DNA of 50,439 nt, from NCBI RefSeq assembly GCF_002483305.1, contig NZ_DLHQ01000046.1, forward strand, positions 1 through 50,439. The letters are read 5' to 3'. The position numbers and the translations under genes are program-made. Numbering within the stretch: the stretch's first letter is position 1; each line of letters opens with the position of its first letter. The notes beneath the pieces were generated by a model, which had not been told where the DNA came from, ran no database searches, and saw only the letters and a list, made by a program, of their open reading frames with translations. Shown one piece after another: positions 49,675 through 50,439 of the stretch. Origin of the DNA: Brevundimonas sp. UBA7664. Lineage in GTDB: Bacteria > Pseudomonadota > Alphaproteobacteria > Caulobacterales > Caulobacteraceae.

Positions 49675-50031
49675 ATGGACGAGATCTGGCGCGCGCCGGT
49701 CACGGATGACGATCGCATCCGGGCCGGACTGGCGCTGCAGCTGGTCGCGGCGGCGACGGGCATCACGGCGGAACGGATGAAGGCGAGCGCCCGCCTGCGG
49801 GGCCCTGCCTGTCGGGCCCGCTGGCTGGCCCTGTACACGGCCTATGTCACCTTCGGCTGGCCGCTGGAGCGGGTGGCCCACGCCTTCGGACTGAACCGGG
49901 CGACGGCGGCGGCGGCCTGCCGCTGGGCCGAGGACGGACGCGACCATCCGTCGATCGACGCCCTGCTGGACCGGCTGGAGCTGTGTGTGAACCACCTGCT
50001 CGACGCGCCCGCCTGCGAGCTGCCGGCATGA
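49675..50031 (+). CDS. Helix-turn-helix protein related to DnaA domain IV
   Basis: A 118-residue protein from ATG 49675 (GGAG 7 nt upstream). Residues 40-100 (ARWLALYTAYVTFGWPLERVAHAFGLNRATAAAACRWAEDGRDHPSIDALLDRLE) look like the DnaA C-terminal DNA-binding domain: a regular R-x2-A...YL helix, the VAHAFGL-R-x-T-A recognition element and the D-P-x-D/L-D-R-L-E tail. No AAA+ part is present. It is divergent from ctrA and overlaps the next gene by 4 nt (ATGA). Confidence 0.7.
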   Translation: MDEIWRAPVTDDDRIRAGLALQLVAAATGITAERMKASARLRGPACRARWLALYTAYVTFGWPLERVAHAFGLNRATAAAACRWAEDGRDHPSIDALLDRLELCVNHLLDAPACELPA

Positions 50032-50439
50032 CGGGCGGCGCGGCGAACCCGGAAGACGGGGCCGTGGCGCGGGCCCGCCGTCTGTTGGCCCGGCGCGGCG
50101 GTTGGATCGAGGCCGTGCCGGACGGCTACGGGCTGAGAGCTGGCGGCGACCGGCGCGGCCGCATCGTCCTGACCCTCGACGAGGCGGGTTTTCGCCGGCT
50201 GGTCGAGGCGCCCGGCCTGAAACGGCGTCCCGGCGGCGGCTGGGTCGCGCGGTCCGCTGTCCCGCCCGGCGCGGAGGCTCCGGAACCCGGCCGGCCGGGT
50301 CTGATCGAGGGCACCCGGACCGTGATGGAGGGCGACGGGCGGCCCGTCGCGCGGCGCGCCAACCTAGGACAATCGGCCGTCGCCTGGCTGGCCCGGCGGC
50401 GCGACGCGGACGGCCGCCCCTGGCTCGGCGCGGCCGAGG
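50028..50439 (+). CDS. DUF6456-domain protein, N-terminal part (cut by window edge)
   Basis: Reading frame open from ATG 50028 to the edge (137 codons visible). It has a variable N-terminal part, then RTVMEGDGRPVARRANLGQSAVAWLARRRDADGRPWL, the start of the DUF6456 region, whose remainder is missing. ATGA overlap with the HTH gene implies a two-gene operon. DUF6456 proteins of alphaproteobacteria are of unknown function but recur with DNA-binding partners. Confidence 0.7.
   Translation, partial: MTGGAANPEDGAVARARRLLARRGGWIEAVPDGYGLRAGGDRRGRIVLTLDEAGFRRLVEAPGLKRRPGGGWVARSAVPPGAEAPEPGRPGLIEGTRTVMEGDGRPVARRANLGQSAVAWLARRRDADGRPWLGAAE

Overview
The window reads as chromosome of a high-G+C alphaproteobacterium, most likely Caulobacterales and plausibly Brevundimonas. 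The main evidence is a CtrA cell-cycle regulator at the right end whose promoter carries four GANTC (CcrM) sites and TTAA boxes. Supporting evidence is the CYTH, DUF6481, DUF6456 and ELM1-type genes, HWE kinase signalling, and several promoters of the alphaproteobacterial general-stress (EcfG/SigT) type. No tRNA, rRNA, CRISPR array, transposase or phage gene was seen.

Layout. Positions 1-2590 are an accessory, visibly less G+C-rich strip. Six small genes of unknown function (two remote paralogues, an ankyrin-repeat protein, three tiny membrane proteins) alternate one-for-one with copies of a 49-bp imperfect palindrome. From 2.6 to 12.4 kb come a dicarboxylate-type symporter, a small membrane zinc-protease-like protein, the selenium pair selD-mnmH, a GST, greA with an ELM1-like gene, a beta-lactamase-fold hydrolase and trxB. 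From 12.4 to 22.2 kb is a signalling and envelope block: response regulator plus HWE kinase, a 1,218-residue hybrid kinase, two SleB-type cell-wall hydrolases and small stress-type proteins.

From 22.2 to 26.7 kb is the NAD de novo operon nadA - 37-codon ORF - site-2-protease-like gene - nadB - nadC, with start/stop overlaps at its first three junctions and a perfect 9-bp-arm palindrome in front of nadA. From 26.8 to 29 kb are a lipoprotein and an alkylation-response pair (ogt plus an Ada/AlkA-like regulator that has lost its glycosylase core). From 29.1 to 31.9 kb a tightly overlapping operon encodes a KAS III-like ketosynthase, a haem-oxygenase-like di-iron oxidase and an unknown protein. 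Then come a PadR/membrane-protein pair, an SDR, Ku, the URC-type uracil catabolism operon (GTP cyclohydrolase II-like, DUF1688, upp), an ABC transporter whose permease is fused to an M1 aminopeptidase, malate synthase G, a DEAD-box helicase, a CYTH protein, ctrA, and an HTH/DUF6456 pair cut by the right edge.

How it fits together. Housekeeping metabolism (NAD, uracil salvage and breakdown, glyoxylate shunt, thioredoxin, selenium) is interleaved with stress functions. Five genes (a 68-residue protein, the response regulator, the hybrid kinase, a small lipoprotein and Ku) each have [G/T]GAAC-N16-CGTT ending 23-33 bp before the start codon, suggesting a shared general-stress regulon. The least explained parts are the repeat-bracketed gene array at the left and the ketosynthase/oxidase operon.
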